From NCBI RefSeq assembly GCF_010119935.1, contig NZ_CP048209.1, forward strand, positions 6,295,001 to 6,357,500: a stretch of DNA of 62,500 bases, given 5' to 3'. The notes under the pieces are model-generated. The model did not search any database. It saw nothing but the letters and a program-made list of their open reading frames with translations, and was not told where the DNA came from. Source of the DNA: Paenibacillus lycopersici. GTDB lineage: Bacteria > Bacillota > Bacilli > Paenibacillales > Paenibacillaceae. Of this stretch, positions 35,301-42,224 are shown one piece after another; position 1 is the first letter of the stretch; each line of letters starts with the position of its first letter. The position numbers and the translations under genes were made by a program.

Positions 35301-35870
35301 CGGAATTTTACGCGTACGATCAATACGGACATAAATGATGTCCTTCGCATCGGTTTCGAGCTCCAGCCAAGCGCCGCGGTTCGGAATCACCGTAGCCGTA
35401 TAATTTTTCTTGCCGTTTTTGTCCACTTTCGTGCTAAAGTAAACGCTAGGCGAACGAACCAATTGGCTGACGATGACGCGTTCCGCGCCATTGATGATAA
35501 ATGTTCCCGTCTCGGTCATCAACGGGAAATCACCCATGAACACTTCTTGCTCTTTCACTTCGCCGGTTTCCTTGTTAATGAGCCGCACTTTAACGCGAAG
35601 CGGTGCTGCATACGTCACGTCGCGTTCTTTCGACTCATCGACGGAATACTTAGGCTCGCCAAGCGAATAGTCGATGAACTCAAGCATCAAATTACCCGTA
35701 AAATCCTGAATCGGCGAGATGTCTTGGAAAAGCTCAAGCAAGTCCTTATCCAAAAACTTCTCGTACGATTTTTGTTGGATTTCAATCAGGTTCGGAACTT
35801 CGAGCACCTCGCGGATGCGGGCATAGCTTCTACGCGTGCGACGCCCATACTGAACAAGTTGTCCTGCCAA
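32325..35870 (-). CDS. rpoB: DNA-directed RNA polymerase subunit beta
   Basis: This is a 1181-residue subunit. The rifampicin pocket is intact and wild type ([20 protein letters not shown] followed by [17 protein letters not shown]). The C-terminal clamp segment [23 protein letters not shown] is present, and the tail is acidic. The most likely start is TTG at 35870, because GGTGAGG lies 5 nt before it and the family begins [10 protein letters not shown]. An ATG six codons earlier (35888) is an alternative; longer in-frame extensions run into the leader. The gene is preceded by a long leader with a strong promoter. Confidence 0.98.
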   Translation of the reverse strand: [1181 protein letters not shown]

Positions 35871-36187
35871 CTTAACCTCACCCCTCATGTCTGCTTCACA
35901 GAAAGTGAACAATGACCTTGTATACACAAACATTGCTGTAACCAGAATGTGCAGCAGCAAATTCTGATTCAAATAAAGAAAAGCCCTTATCGAAAGTTCG
36001 AAAAAAGAGCATGCTTCTGTCAGTCAACCCTCTACGCGGCACAACCCGTAAAAGTCTCATACCAAGTAATTTTGACCCAAAATGTAAACATTATACGTCA
36101 AATTCGCTTCATTTATACGCTTAAAATCACGCTTGACATTTTAGTCAACTAAAGAGAATGCGCCCATTTTAATGCTGACATTTTATA
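35871..36187 (-). other. Long 5' leader of rpoBC, no gene seen
   Basis: About 310 nt separate the promoter -10 from the rpoB start. The leader holds a palindrome pair near 36128-36150 (TTTAGT-TG-ACTAAA overlapping TTGAC/GTCAA), a second TATAAT at about 36090 without a good -35, and an A/T-rich stretch with AGCATGCTCTTTTTT near 36010. I could not assign it to a known leader family. Confidence 0.5.
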
Positions 36188-36216
36188 ATGATACCACAGT
36201 AGGAAAGCCAAGTCAA
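36188..36216 (-). promoter_or_regulatory. Sigma-A-type promoter upstream of rpoBC
   Basis: TTGACT (36211-36216) and TATCAT (36188-36193) are spaced by 17 nt. It lies just beyond the rsmC stop codon and explains the long rpoB leader. Confidence 0.75.
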
Positions 36217-36233
36217 CTATTGATTCCGCTTGC

Positions 36234-36836
36234 CTATTGCTCTTTCATCGCCCTAAAGATTCGGTATCCTTTTTCTTTCGTGACTTCCTCGACGTTCCCG
36301 AATACGGCCTCCAATTTCGCCTCCGCGGAAGGCGCCCCTTGCTTCTTCTGAATGACGACCCACATCGAACCGCCCGCATTGAGCAGCGCTGCTCCTTCTT
36401 CGAATACCCGGTGAACGACTTCTTTGCCCGCCCGGATCGGGGGATTGGTCAAAATCGCATCGAATCGCCGATCTTGAACGCCTGCGTACAGATCGCTCTG
36501 CAGCGCAGTCGCGTTCTTCACGCCATTCAAACGGATATTTTCGTTCGCCAGCGCCACGGCCCGTTCATTAATGTCGATCATTGTCACATGACCGCCCGGC
36601 GCAAGCTTCGCCGCCGCGATCCCCATCGGCCCGTAGCCGCAACCGACATCCAGGATTCGGTCGCTTTCGCCAAGCTCAAGCGCATCCAGCAGCACGCGGC
36701 TGCCAAAATCGACGCCCGTCTTCGAGAAAACGCCCGCATCCGTCACAAACCGCAGCTGATGGCCGCGCAGCATCGTTTCGATTTGCCGGCGATCATGCTT
36801 GGTTCCCGGCGATTGCGCGTAATAGTGATCCGACAT
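36234..36836 (-). CDS. 16S rRNA (guanine-N2) methyltransferase-like protein (RsmC/YbxB family)
   Basis: The 200-residue class I SAM-dependent methyltransferase has the SAM-binding motif ILDVGCGYGPMGIAAA (about 60-75), the acidic loop VTMIDINERAV and the catalytic motif LTNPPIRAGK, typical of N2-guanine methyltransferases. Bacillus YbxB occupies the same position between rplL and rpoB. The exact target in Firmicutes is inferred from RsmC and not certain; lacking the RsmC N-terminal half, it is the short single-domain form. The ATG at 36836 follows AGGAGGGAC. Confidence 0.9.
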   Translation of the reverse strand: MSDHYYAQSPGTKHDRRQIETMLRGHQLRFVTDAGVFSKTGVDFGSRVLLDALELGESDRILDVGCGYGPMGIAAAKLAPGGHVTMIDINERAVALANENIRLNGVKNATALQSDLYAGVQDRRFDAILTNPPIRAGKEVVHRVFEEGAALLNAGGSMWVVIQKKQGAPSAEAKLEAVFGNVEEVTKEKGYRIFRAMKEQ

Positions 36837-36877
36837 GCCGTCCCTCCTGTTCCTTGGCGCCTGCCCATTCATAAGGA

Positions 36878-36907
36878 AACCCCTTGAAGCGATCGCTTCA
36901 AGGGGTT
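36878..36907 (-). terminator. Perfect 30-bp palindrome after rplL
   Basis: Thirty bases form a perfect self-complementary palindrome centred on GCGATCGC, 21 nt beyond the rplL stop codon. As RNA it would form a long hairpin with an almost closed loop, followed by TTTCC. It is a likely terminator or 3' stabiliser limiting read-through into rsmC. Confidence 0.75.
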
Positions 36908-36927
36908 CGCCGCTGAAGAGCGGGTTA

Positions 36928-37290
36928 TTACTTCACTTCTACGGAAGCGCCAGCTTCTTCGAGTTTTGCTTTAACAGCTTCAGCATCCTCTTTGGATACT
37001 TTTTCTTTGATTGGCTTAGGAGCGCCGTCAACAAGATCTTTCGCTTCTTTCAGGCCAAGACCCGTGATTTCGCGAACGACTTTGATAACGTTGATTTTGG
37101 AAGCGCCAGCGTTGTTCAAGATAACGTCGAACTCGGATTGCTCTTCGACTACAGCTGCAGCTGCGCCGCCGCCGAATGCTACAGGTGCTGCAGCAGTTAC
37201 GCCGAATTCTTCTTCGATTGCTTTAACCAGGTCGTTCAGTTCAAGAACGTTCATGCCTTTGATGGCTTCCAAGATTTGCTCTTTACTCAT
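36928..37290 (-). CDS. rplL: 50S ribosomal protein L7/L12
   Basis: The 120-residue stalk protein has an N-terminal dimerisation domain (SKEQILEAIKGMNVLELNDLV), an Ala-rich hinge near residue 35-50, and the C-terminal domain with KINVIKVVREITGLGLKEAKDLVDGAPK that recruits translation factors. The ATG at 37290 follows GGAGGTTTATCTC. It is separated from rplJ by 157 nt, an unusually long spacer that holds the 48-bp tandem repeat. Confidence 0.98.
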   Translation of the reverse strand: MSKEQILEAIKGMNVLELNDLVKAIEEEFGVTAAAPVAFGGGAAAAVVEEQSEFDVILNNAGASKINVIKVVREITGLGLKEAKDLVDGAPKPIKEKVSKEDAEAVKAKLEEAGASVEVK

Positions 37291-37352
37291 GAGATAAACC
37301 TCCAATAATTTGTTTTAGTTTGGTATTGCCTGTTATCCGGCAAGCCGGTTTG

Positions 37353-37448
37353 TTGAATGAATGCTGTGTCGACCAAAGGTTTCCACAAACCAATCATTCT
37401 TTGAATGAATGCTGTGTCGACCAAAGGTCTCCACAAACCAATCATTCT
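37353..37448. repeat. 48-bp direct tandem repeat between rplJ and rplL
   Basis: Two head-to-tail 48-bp copies (37353-37400 and 37401-37448) differ at one base. Read on the minus strand each can fold: outer GAATGA/TCATTC and inner TGTG-GA-GACC / GGTC-GA-CACA with a tandem G-A internal loop. The copy next to rplJ pairs better; the other has an A-C mismatch. The second copy reaches the final base of the rplJ stop codon. Confidence 0.9.
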
Positions 37449-37945
37449 TAAGCTTCTTGTTTCTCCGCGACAGCCTTAACCGCAAGGGCGAAGTTGCGCA
37501 TAGGCGCTTGGAGCACGCTGAGGAGCATGGAGAGCAAACCTTCGCGGGATGGCAGTTCTGCCAGCGCTTTGATTTGATCCGCGCTAAATACTTGACCTTC
37601 TACTACGCCGCCTTTAAGTTTCAAAGCTTCGTTCTTCTTAGCGAAGTCCGCCAGGATTTTGGCTGGAGCAACTGCGTCCTCTTTGGAGAAAGCAATAGCC
37701 GTAGGGCCAGCCAGGACAGCATCCAAATCAGTCAGTTCCGTGTTTGCAGTCGCACGGCGAACGAGCGAGTTTTTCAGTACTTGGAACTCGACGTTAGCTT
37801 CGCGCAATTGTTTACGAAGTTCCGTTACTTGCGCAACGTTAAGACCACGGTAATCGGCAACAACGGTGCTGGAGCTCTCGCGAAGTTTCGCGGCGATTTC
37901 CGCAACGGCTTGCTCTTTACCTTGAATAATTTTTGCGTTTGCCAA
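37448..37945 (-). CDS. rplJ: 50S ribosomal protein L10
   Basis: The 165-residue L10 anchors L7/L12 dimers to the ribosome. It contains ADYRGLNVAQVTELRKQLREA (about 33-53) and a C-terminal helix that binds L12. The start is TTG at 37945 with GGGAGG 9 nt upstream; ANAKIIQGKEQAVAEI is a normal family N-terminus. The gene is preceded by a clear L10 leader, so L10(L12)4 should regulate it. Confidence 0.97.
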   Translation of the reverse strand: MANAKIIQGKEQAVAEIAAKLRESSSTVVADYRGLNVAQVTELRKQLREANVEFQVLKNSLVRRATANTELTDLDAVLAGPTAIAFSKEDAVAPAKILADFAKKNEALKLKGGVVEGQVFSADQIKALAELPSREGLLSMLLSVLQAPMRNFALAVKAVAEKQEA

Positions 37946-38013
37946 AATGTACACCTCCCGTTATGTTGTCAACATCCCGATTGTTGCAGCGGAATCCTTC
38001 CCCGCGATGCATG

Positions 38014-38150
38014 AGAAAGGCCCCCGCAGACAGAGCGAAGGCCATGATGGTCCGTTACTCGCCCACCCCGAAGGCGGGCGCACAAACACGTTTATCATAA
38101 CACCTCGGTAGGAAATTAAGCCTGTCACAGCACCTACTGTCTTCGGTATG
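38014..38150 (-). promoter_or_regulatory. Ribosomal protein L10 leader
   Basis: The minus-strand RNA shows the L10-leader core ACCGAAGACAGTAGGTG, then CTTAATTTCCTACCGAGGTG, which pair to form the conserved kinked structure bound by L10-L12. A GGCC...GGCC hairpin with TTTC (38014-38045) follows, which can act as an attenuating terminator. The position before rplJ is that of the Firmicutes L10 leader family. Confidence 0.9.
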
Positions 38151-38182
38151 CATATTCGATTCTCAAATTCCCGTCCGAGCTC

Positions 38183-38875
38183 TTAGCGGAACGAAGCAGC
38201 GTTCAAACGAGCGCCAGGTCCCATCGTCGAGGAAACGGAAATGCCTTTCAGGTAAACCCCTTTGGCTGCAGCCGGTTTTGCACGGTTCAGCGCATCGATC
38301 AGCGTCTTCAAGTTCTCGTTCAGCTTCTCGGAGTCGAACGATACTTTACCGATCGGTGCATGGATTTGACCTGCACGGTCAAGACGGTATTCAATCTTAC
38401 CGGCCTTGATTTCTTGTACGGCCTTCGTAACGTCGAACGTTACAGTACCCGCTTTAGGGTTAGGCATGAGGCCTTTACCGCCGAGGATACGGCCGAGCTT
38501 ACCAACTTCAGCCATCATGTCCGGAGTCGCAACGCAAACGTCGAACTCGAACCAGCCTTGTTGGATTTTAGCGATTACGTCAGCATCGCCGACATAATCC
38601 GCGCCTGCCGCTTCTGCTTCTTTGGCTTTGTCGCCTTTCGCAAAAACGAGCACGCGTTTTGTTTTACCAGTTCCGTGCGGGAGTACAACAACGCCACGAA
38701 CGGCTTGGTCTTGTTTCTTAGGGTCAACGCCCAGACGTACGGCAACTTCAACGGTTTCGTCGAATTTTGCAGTAGCGGCTTTCTTAACGAGTTCGATCGC
38801 TTCGAACGACTCGTAAGTTGCTTCGGCGTCAATCAGCTTCGCAGCTTCTTGGTACTTCTTGCCGTGTTTAGCCAT
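38183..38875 (-). CDS. rplA: 50S ribosomal protein L1
   Basis: The 230-residue L1 has the conserved GGKGLMPNPKAGTVT loop (near residue 140) and the N- and C-terminal RNA-binding face that forms the L1 stalk, moving with E-site tRNA. The ATG at 38875 is preceded by AAGGAGGAG and starts MAKHGKKYQEAAKL. It lies 135 nt after rplK. Confidence 0.98.
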   Translation of the reverse strand: MAKHGKKYQEAAKLIDAEATYESFEAIELVKKAATAKFDETVEVAVRLGVDPKKQDQAVRGVVVLPHGTGKTKRVLVFAKGDKAKEAEAAGADYVGDADVIAKIQQGWFEFDVCVATPDMMAEVGKLGRILGGKGLMPNPKAGTVTFDVTKAVQEIKAGKIEYRLDRAGQIHAPIGKVSFDSEKLNENLKTLIDALNRAKPAAAKGVYLKGISVSSTMGPGARLNAASFR

Positions 38876-39010
38876 TAGAAATCTCCTCCTTATGTGGTAG
38901 TAGCGGAAATCCTCCAACTGTTCCTGGAGACCCTCCCACCCGTCAGAACGAATCGTTCCGCCGGTTAGACAACGCACTCTAGCGTGTCCAGCGCATGCGC
39001 CGATCGAGAA

Positions 39011-39436
39011 TTAGTCCTCGATGACAACGCCCATGCTGCGTGCAGTACCTTCAACCATACGCATAGCCGCTTCAACAGAAGCTGCGTTGAGATCCGGCAT
39101 TTTTTGTTCTGCGATCTCGCGAACGACGGAACGTTTAACCGTAGCGACTTTCTTCTTGTTCGGCTCGCCCGATCCTTTAGCGATCTTGGCAGCAACGCGC
39201 AGAAGAACAGCAGCCGGCGGCGTTTTCGTTTCGAAAGTGAACGAACGATCCTCGAACACCGTGATTACAACCGGAATGATAAGACCCGCTTGATCAGCTG
39301 TACGAGCGTTGAACTCTTTACAGAACGCCATGATGTTAACACCTGCTTGACCAAGCGCTGGACCGATCGGCGGAGCCGGATTCGCTTTACCCGCTGGAAC
39401 TTGCAGTTTTACCAACTTGATGACCTTTTTTGCCAT
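39011..39436 (-). CDS. rplK: 50S ribosomal protein L11
   Basis: The 141-residue L11 contains AKKVIKLVKLQVPAGKANPAPPIGPALGQAG in its N-terminal domain and a C-terminal rRNA-binding domain with ARSMGVVIED at the end. It forms the base of the L7/L12 stalk and is needed for RelA/stringent activation. The ATG at 39436 follows AAGGAGGTG. The pro-rich loop linked to thiostrepton sensitivity is intact. Confidence 0.98.
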   Translation of the reverse strand: MAKKVIKLVKLQVPAGKANPAPPIGPALGQAGVNIMAFCKEFNARTADQAGLIIPVVITVFEDRSFTFETKTPPAAVLLRVAAKIAKGSGEPNKKKVATVKRSVVREIAEQKMPDLNAASVEAAMRMVEGTARSMGVVIED

Positions 39437-39490
39437 TGTGAACACCTCCTTGCCGTAGTAATCACATCTTCGCGGCGAAAGCCAGGCCTA

Positions 39491-40033
39491 TTAGACCTTC
39501 TCCACTTGGCCGTAATCGAGCTCGACCGGAGTCTCTCTCCCGAACATGTTGACATGAACCTTCAGCTTGCTTTTGTCGAGCAGAATCTCTTCCACCGTAC
39601 CGACAAAGTTCGCGAATGGCCCGACCTTAACGCGTACCGTTTCCTTCAGATCGAATTCGATCTTCGGTTTCGGTTCTTCCATGCCCATATGTTTCAAAAT
39701 TTGGTCCACTTCATCAGGCAAAAGCGGAGTTGGTTTTGAACCAGAGCCCGTCGAACCGACAAATCCGGTGACGCCTGGAGTGTTGCGAACGACATACCAA
39801 GAATCGTCGGTTTGAATCATTTCCACGAGGACGTAACCGGGGTAAACTTTACGCATGACGGTTTTCTTCTTGCCGTCCTTGTCCACCACTTCTTCTTCCA
39901 TCGGAACGAGCACGCGGAAAATCTTATCCTCCATGCCCATCGATTCAACACGCTTCTCAAGGTTTGTCTTCACTTTGTTCTCATAACCCGAGTAGGTGTG
40001 AACAACATACCATCTTTTCTCCATCATTTCCAT
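39491..40033 (-). CDS. nusG: Transcription elongation/termination factor NusG
   Basis: The 180-residue factor has an NGN domain (WYVVHTYSGYENKVKTNLE) and a KOW domain (VKVGPFANFVGTVEEILLDKSKLKV). It binds the RNA polymerase clamp and in Bacillus promotes pausing. The start at 40033 follows AAGGGTGG with 6-nt spacing; the second in-frame ATG (40024) has no separate SD. It follows secE, as in most bacteria. Confidence 0.97.
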   Translation of the reverse strand: MEMMEKRWYVVHTYSGYENKVKTNLEKRVESMGMEDKIFRVLVPMEEEVVDKDGKKKTVMRKVYPGYVLVEMIQTDDSWYVVRNTPGVTGFVGSTGSGSKPTPLLPDEVDQILKHMGMEEPKPKIEFDLKETVRVKVGPFANFVGTVEEILLDKSKLKVHVNMFGRETPVELDYGQVEKV

Positions 40034-40056
40034 AACAAGCCACCCTTGGCCCCTTC

Positions 40057-40266
40057 TTAAACAATCAGTTCGACCAATGCGGAAATCCCGATGTCAAGCA
40101 CCCAGAAGTAAATCGTCATAGCTATAATCGTGAAAAACACGACGAGCGAGTAGCTAGTCAATTCTTTCCGGCTTGGCCAGCGGACTTTCTTCAATTCCGC
40201 GAAGCTGTCGGTGAAGAAGGAAAACGTCGACCCGAAGCTTTGCTTCAGTTTAGCTAAAAATGCCAC
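40057..40266 (-). CDS. secE: Protein translocase subunit SecE
   Basis: The 69-residue product has an amphipathic N-terminal helix with the conserved ELKKVRWPSRKEL cytosolic motif, and a single C-terminal transmembrane helix (VVFFTIIAMTIYFWVLDIGIS) that clamps SecY. The start is GTG at 40266 with GGAGGT 6 nt away; earlier in-frame Met and Val residues would overlap rpmG. It lies between rpmG and nusG. Confidence 0.95.
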   Translation of the reverse strand: MAFLAKLKQSFGSTFSFFTDSFAELKKVRWPSRKELTSYSLVVFFTIIAMTIYFWVLDIGISALVELIV

Positions 40267-40286
40267 GTTCACACCTCCAAAATGAC

Positions 40287-40436
40287 CTATCTTGTTTCGC
40301 GATGAGGAGTATGCTCGTTGCAATACTTGCAAAACTTCTTCATCTCAATACGGTCAGGGTGATTCCGTTTGTTCTTGCTGGAAGCATAGTTTCTTTGTTT
40401 GCAGTTTGTGCAAGCCAACGTAATAATTACCCGCAT
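40287..40436 (-). CDS. rpmG: 50S ribosomal protein L33 (zinc-binding form)
   Basis: The 49-residue ORF starts MRVIITLACTNCKQRNY and ends HTPHRETR. Two CxxC pairs (Cys9/12 and Cys36/39) make it the zinc-binding C+ type. GGGAGGTG precedes the ATG. It is the first gene of the rpmG-secE-nusG transcript. Confidence 0.97.
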   Translation of the reverse strand: MRVIITLACTNCKQRNYASSKNKRNHPDRIEMKKFCKYCNEHTPHRETR

Positions 40437-40541
40437 TGTTGACACCTCCCAAACTAAGCGTAGATAAAGTTTGAAGCACTGTATGTGAAACTAGCCTGAT
40501 TGACCCATAATAAAAAAAGACCTATTTAGGGCTACCAAAAC

Positions 40542-40570
40542 ACTTTATCACAAGCAATAGGGAGTGTCAA
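40542..40570 (-). promoter_or_regulatory. Strong sigma-A-type promoter of rpmG-secE-nusG
   Basis: A perfect -35 TTGACA (40565-40570) and TAAAGT (40542-40547) are separated by 17 nt. A short CCTA/TAGG stem with seven following Ts lies about 20 nt downstream. The rest of the sigH-rpmG spacer (about 150 nt) shows nothing recognisable. Confidence 0.8.
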
Positions 40571-40723
40571 TGGAAAACCGTGCCGCAGCACCTCACTATC
40601 AGCTTGGCGATTATTCGTCTTGGTCCGAGGCACTACAGCGCAAAGCAGGCGAAAAATTCCCTCTTCGTCAGTATCCAGTATCGTCACCGACAAGACGTTT
40701 CAAACGCCGCAAACCCTTCCCAA

Positions 40724-40746
40724 TAAAAAAGAGCCGTAACGGCTCC
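40724..40746 (-). terminator. Intrinsic terminator after sigH
   Basis: GAGCCG/CGGCTC with a short loop and six Ts following on the minus strand, 14 nt beyond the sigH stop codon. Confidence 0.9.
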
Positions 40747-40759
40747 GAATTAGACAAGG

Positions 40760-41410
40760 TTAAATTCCGATGTCACGAACCTCCAGGTAACGCTCGAGCT
40801 TCCGCTTCACGCGCTGCAGCGCATTGTCGATCGACTTCACGTGCCGGTCGAGATCGACCGCGATTTCCTGATAGGATTTGCCATCCAGATAGAGCATCAG
40901 CACCTTGCGCTCCAGATCGCTCAGAATTTCGGACATCTTGTCTTCAAGGCCGATAAACTCTTCCTGGTTGATGATCAATTCTTCCGGATCCGACACCCGC
41001 GTTCCGCAAATAACGTCCAGCAGCGTCCGGTCGGAGTCTTCGTCGTAGATGGGCTTGTCCAGCGAAACGTAAGAATTCAGCGGGATATGCTTCTGGCGCG
41101 TCGCCGTCTTGATCGCCGTAATGATCTGCCGCGTAATGCACAGCTCGGCGAAAGCCTTGAACGAAGCCAGTTTCTCGCCCCTGAAGTCGCGAATCGCTTT
41201 GTAGAGTCCGATCATGCCCTCTTGGACAATATCTTCGCGGTCGGCCCCGATTAGAAAATAGGAACGCGCTTTAGCCCGGACGAAGTTTTTATATCGATTG
41301 ATCAGATACTCCAACGCTTCGCCGTCGCCTTCGCGAACCAGCTCGACAACGTCTTCGTCCGTTTTGCAGTCAAAGTCCAGCGTTTTCCATTCTCTGAGGT
41401 CGATGCTCAC
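40760..41410 (-). CDS. sigH: RNA polymerase sigma-H factor (Spo0H)
   Basis: The 216-residue sigma-70 family protein has region 2 (EALEYLINRYKNFVRAKARSYFLIGADREDIVQEGMIGLYKAI region, about 33-75) and region 4 (LSDLERKVLMLYLDGKSYQEIAVDLDRHVKSIDNALQRVKRKL) with a helix-turn-helix. Sigma-H directs early-sporulation and competence genes in Bacillus. The start is GTG at 41410 with GGAGGG upstream. It follows rae1 but has its own promoter and a 20-nt palindrome in the leader, and ends at a strong terminator. Confidence 0.95.
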   Translation of the reverse strand: MSIDLREWKTLDFDCKTDEDVVELVREGDGEALEYLINRYKNFVRAKARSYFLIGADREDIVQEGMIGLYKAIRDFRGEKLASFKAFAELCITRQIITAIKTATRQKHIPLNSYVSLDKPIYDEDSDRTLLDVICGTRVSDPEELIINQEEFIGLEDKMSEILSDLERKVLMLYLDGKSYQEIAVDLDRHVKSIDNALQRVKRKLERYLEVRDIGI

Positions 41411-41506
41411 GAACAATCCCTCCGGCTCGAAAGGCATAAATGCCCCTAACTTCAGCAGCTACTACTTTTATACCGGCCCGCAATGCATACCAAATAGATC
41501 GTGTAA

Positions 41507-41526
41507 GCTAGAATCGGCATTCTAGC
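41507..41526 (-). repeat. 20-nt near-perfect palindrome in the sigH leader
   Basis: GCTAGAA and TTCTAGC surround a 6-nt centre, about 30 nt downstream of the sigH -10 element. It may be an operator or an mRNA hairpin. Confidence 0.6.
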
Positions 41527-41556
41527 AGCAATCACCGTTCAGAAAAACATAGACTC

Positions 41557-41586
41557 AGTATACAGTACGTAACCTTTAAACGTCAA
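41557..41586 (-). promoter_or_regulatory. Sigma-A-type promoter of sigH
   Basis: TTGACG (41581-41586) and TATACT (41557-41562) are separated by 18 nt, giving a leader of about 140 nt. In B. subtilis the sigH promoter is sigma-A-dependent and repressed by AbrB. Confidence 0.75.
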
Positions 41587-41700
41587 TGAATATCGCCCCG
41601 AAACAACGCTTATTATCTAGCAGAAATGGGATTTCGCTCCGCTAAAGCGGTTTCACGCGTCAATTATTTTAACTTAAAGTTTACATAAAGATGACATCGA

Positions 41701-42222
41701 CTAGCTCTTGCCCCTGCGCCAATTTTCCAGTTTCATTCGGATATCCATGCTCAGATTCCCGTCCAGTTCATTGCGGCTTTTGCCTTTCTGATCGACCTGC
41801 TGCTCGATCGCTTTGCGGTTCTGCTTGATCTCGATGAGCAGTTCCCGCGCGGATATGCGGAGCGCCCCTTTGCCGAACGCAACATGCTGTTCCACCAGAT
41901 CGGACGTGGCGACGTGAATGTTGCGGCTGCGCATCGCCAGCTCCGAAGCCAGACGCTCGATGCAGGCATCCGCGGTCTCCTTCTCTTTGGTATAGACGAC
42001 CGTCAACCGGTGCTGCTTGAAGGTAGACCCGACTCCGGGCACCTGATGCGCATCGAATACGACGACGACCGTCATCCCGGTAAATCCCTGATAATCCGCC
42101 AGCATCTCCAGCAGCCGGTCGCGGGCGTCCTCCAATCCTTTATCCCGGAGAGACGCCAATTCCGGCCACGCGCCGATCATGTTGTAGCCGTCTACGAGCA
42201 GGACATCGTCGCGCCGGCGCAC
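41701..42222 (-). CDS. rae1: NYN-domain ribosome-dependent endonuclease Rae1 (YacP)
   Basis: The 173-residue PIN/NYN-like protein has the acidic catalytic motif LLVDGYNMIGAWPEL at the N-terminus, VVVFDAHQVPG, and VATSDLVEQ. B. subtilis Rae1 enters the ribosomal A site and cleaves certain mRNAs. The start is a GTG (42220-42222), 2 nt after the rlmB stop codon, with no strong SD, suggesting reinitiation. It is the last gene of the cysE operon. Confidence 0.9.
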   Translation of the reverse strand: MRRRDDVLLVDGYNMIGAWPELASLRDKGLEDARDRLLEMLADYQGFTGMTVVVVFDAHQVPGVGSTFKQHRLTVVYTKEKETADACIERLASELAMRSRNIHVATSDLVEQHVAFGKGALRISARELLIEIKQNRKAIEQQVDQKGKSRNELDGNLSMDIRMKLENWRRGKS

Positions 42223-42224
42223 GG

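Noticed and set aside
33675..35915. 746-residue plus-strand open frame opposite rpoB
   Set aside because: It is the antisense shadow of a highly conserved gene; open reverse frames are common in GC-rich, codon-biased DNA. It has no SD site, and the composition is rich in Arg/His/Val as typical for shadows.
37353..37448. The 48-bp repeats as a CRISPR array
   Set aside because: The two copies abut with no spacers and there are no cas genes.
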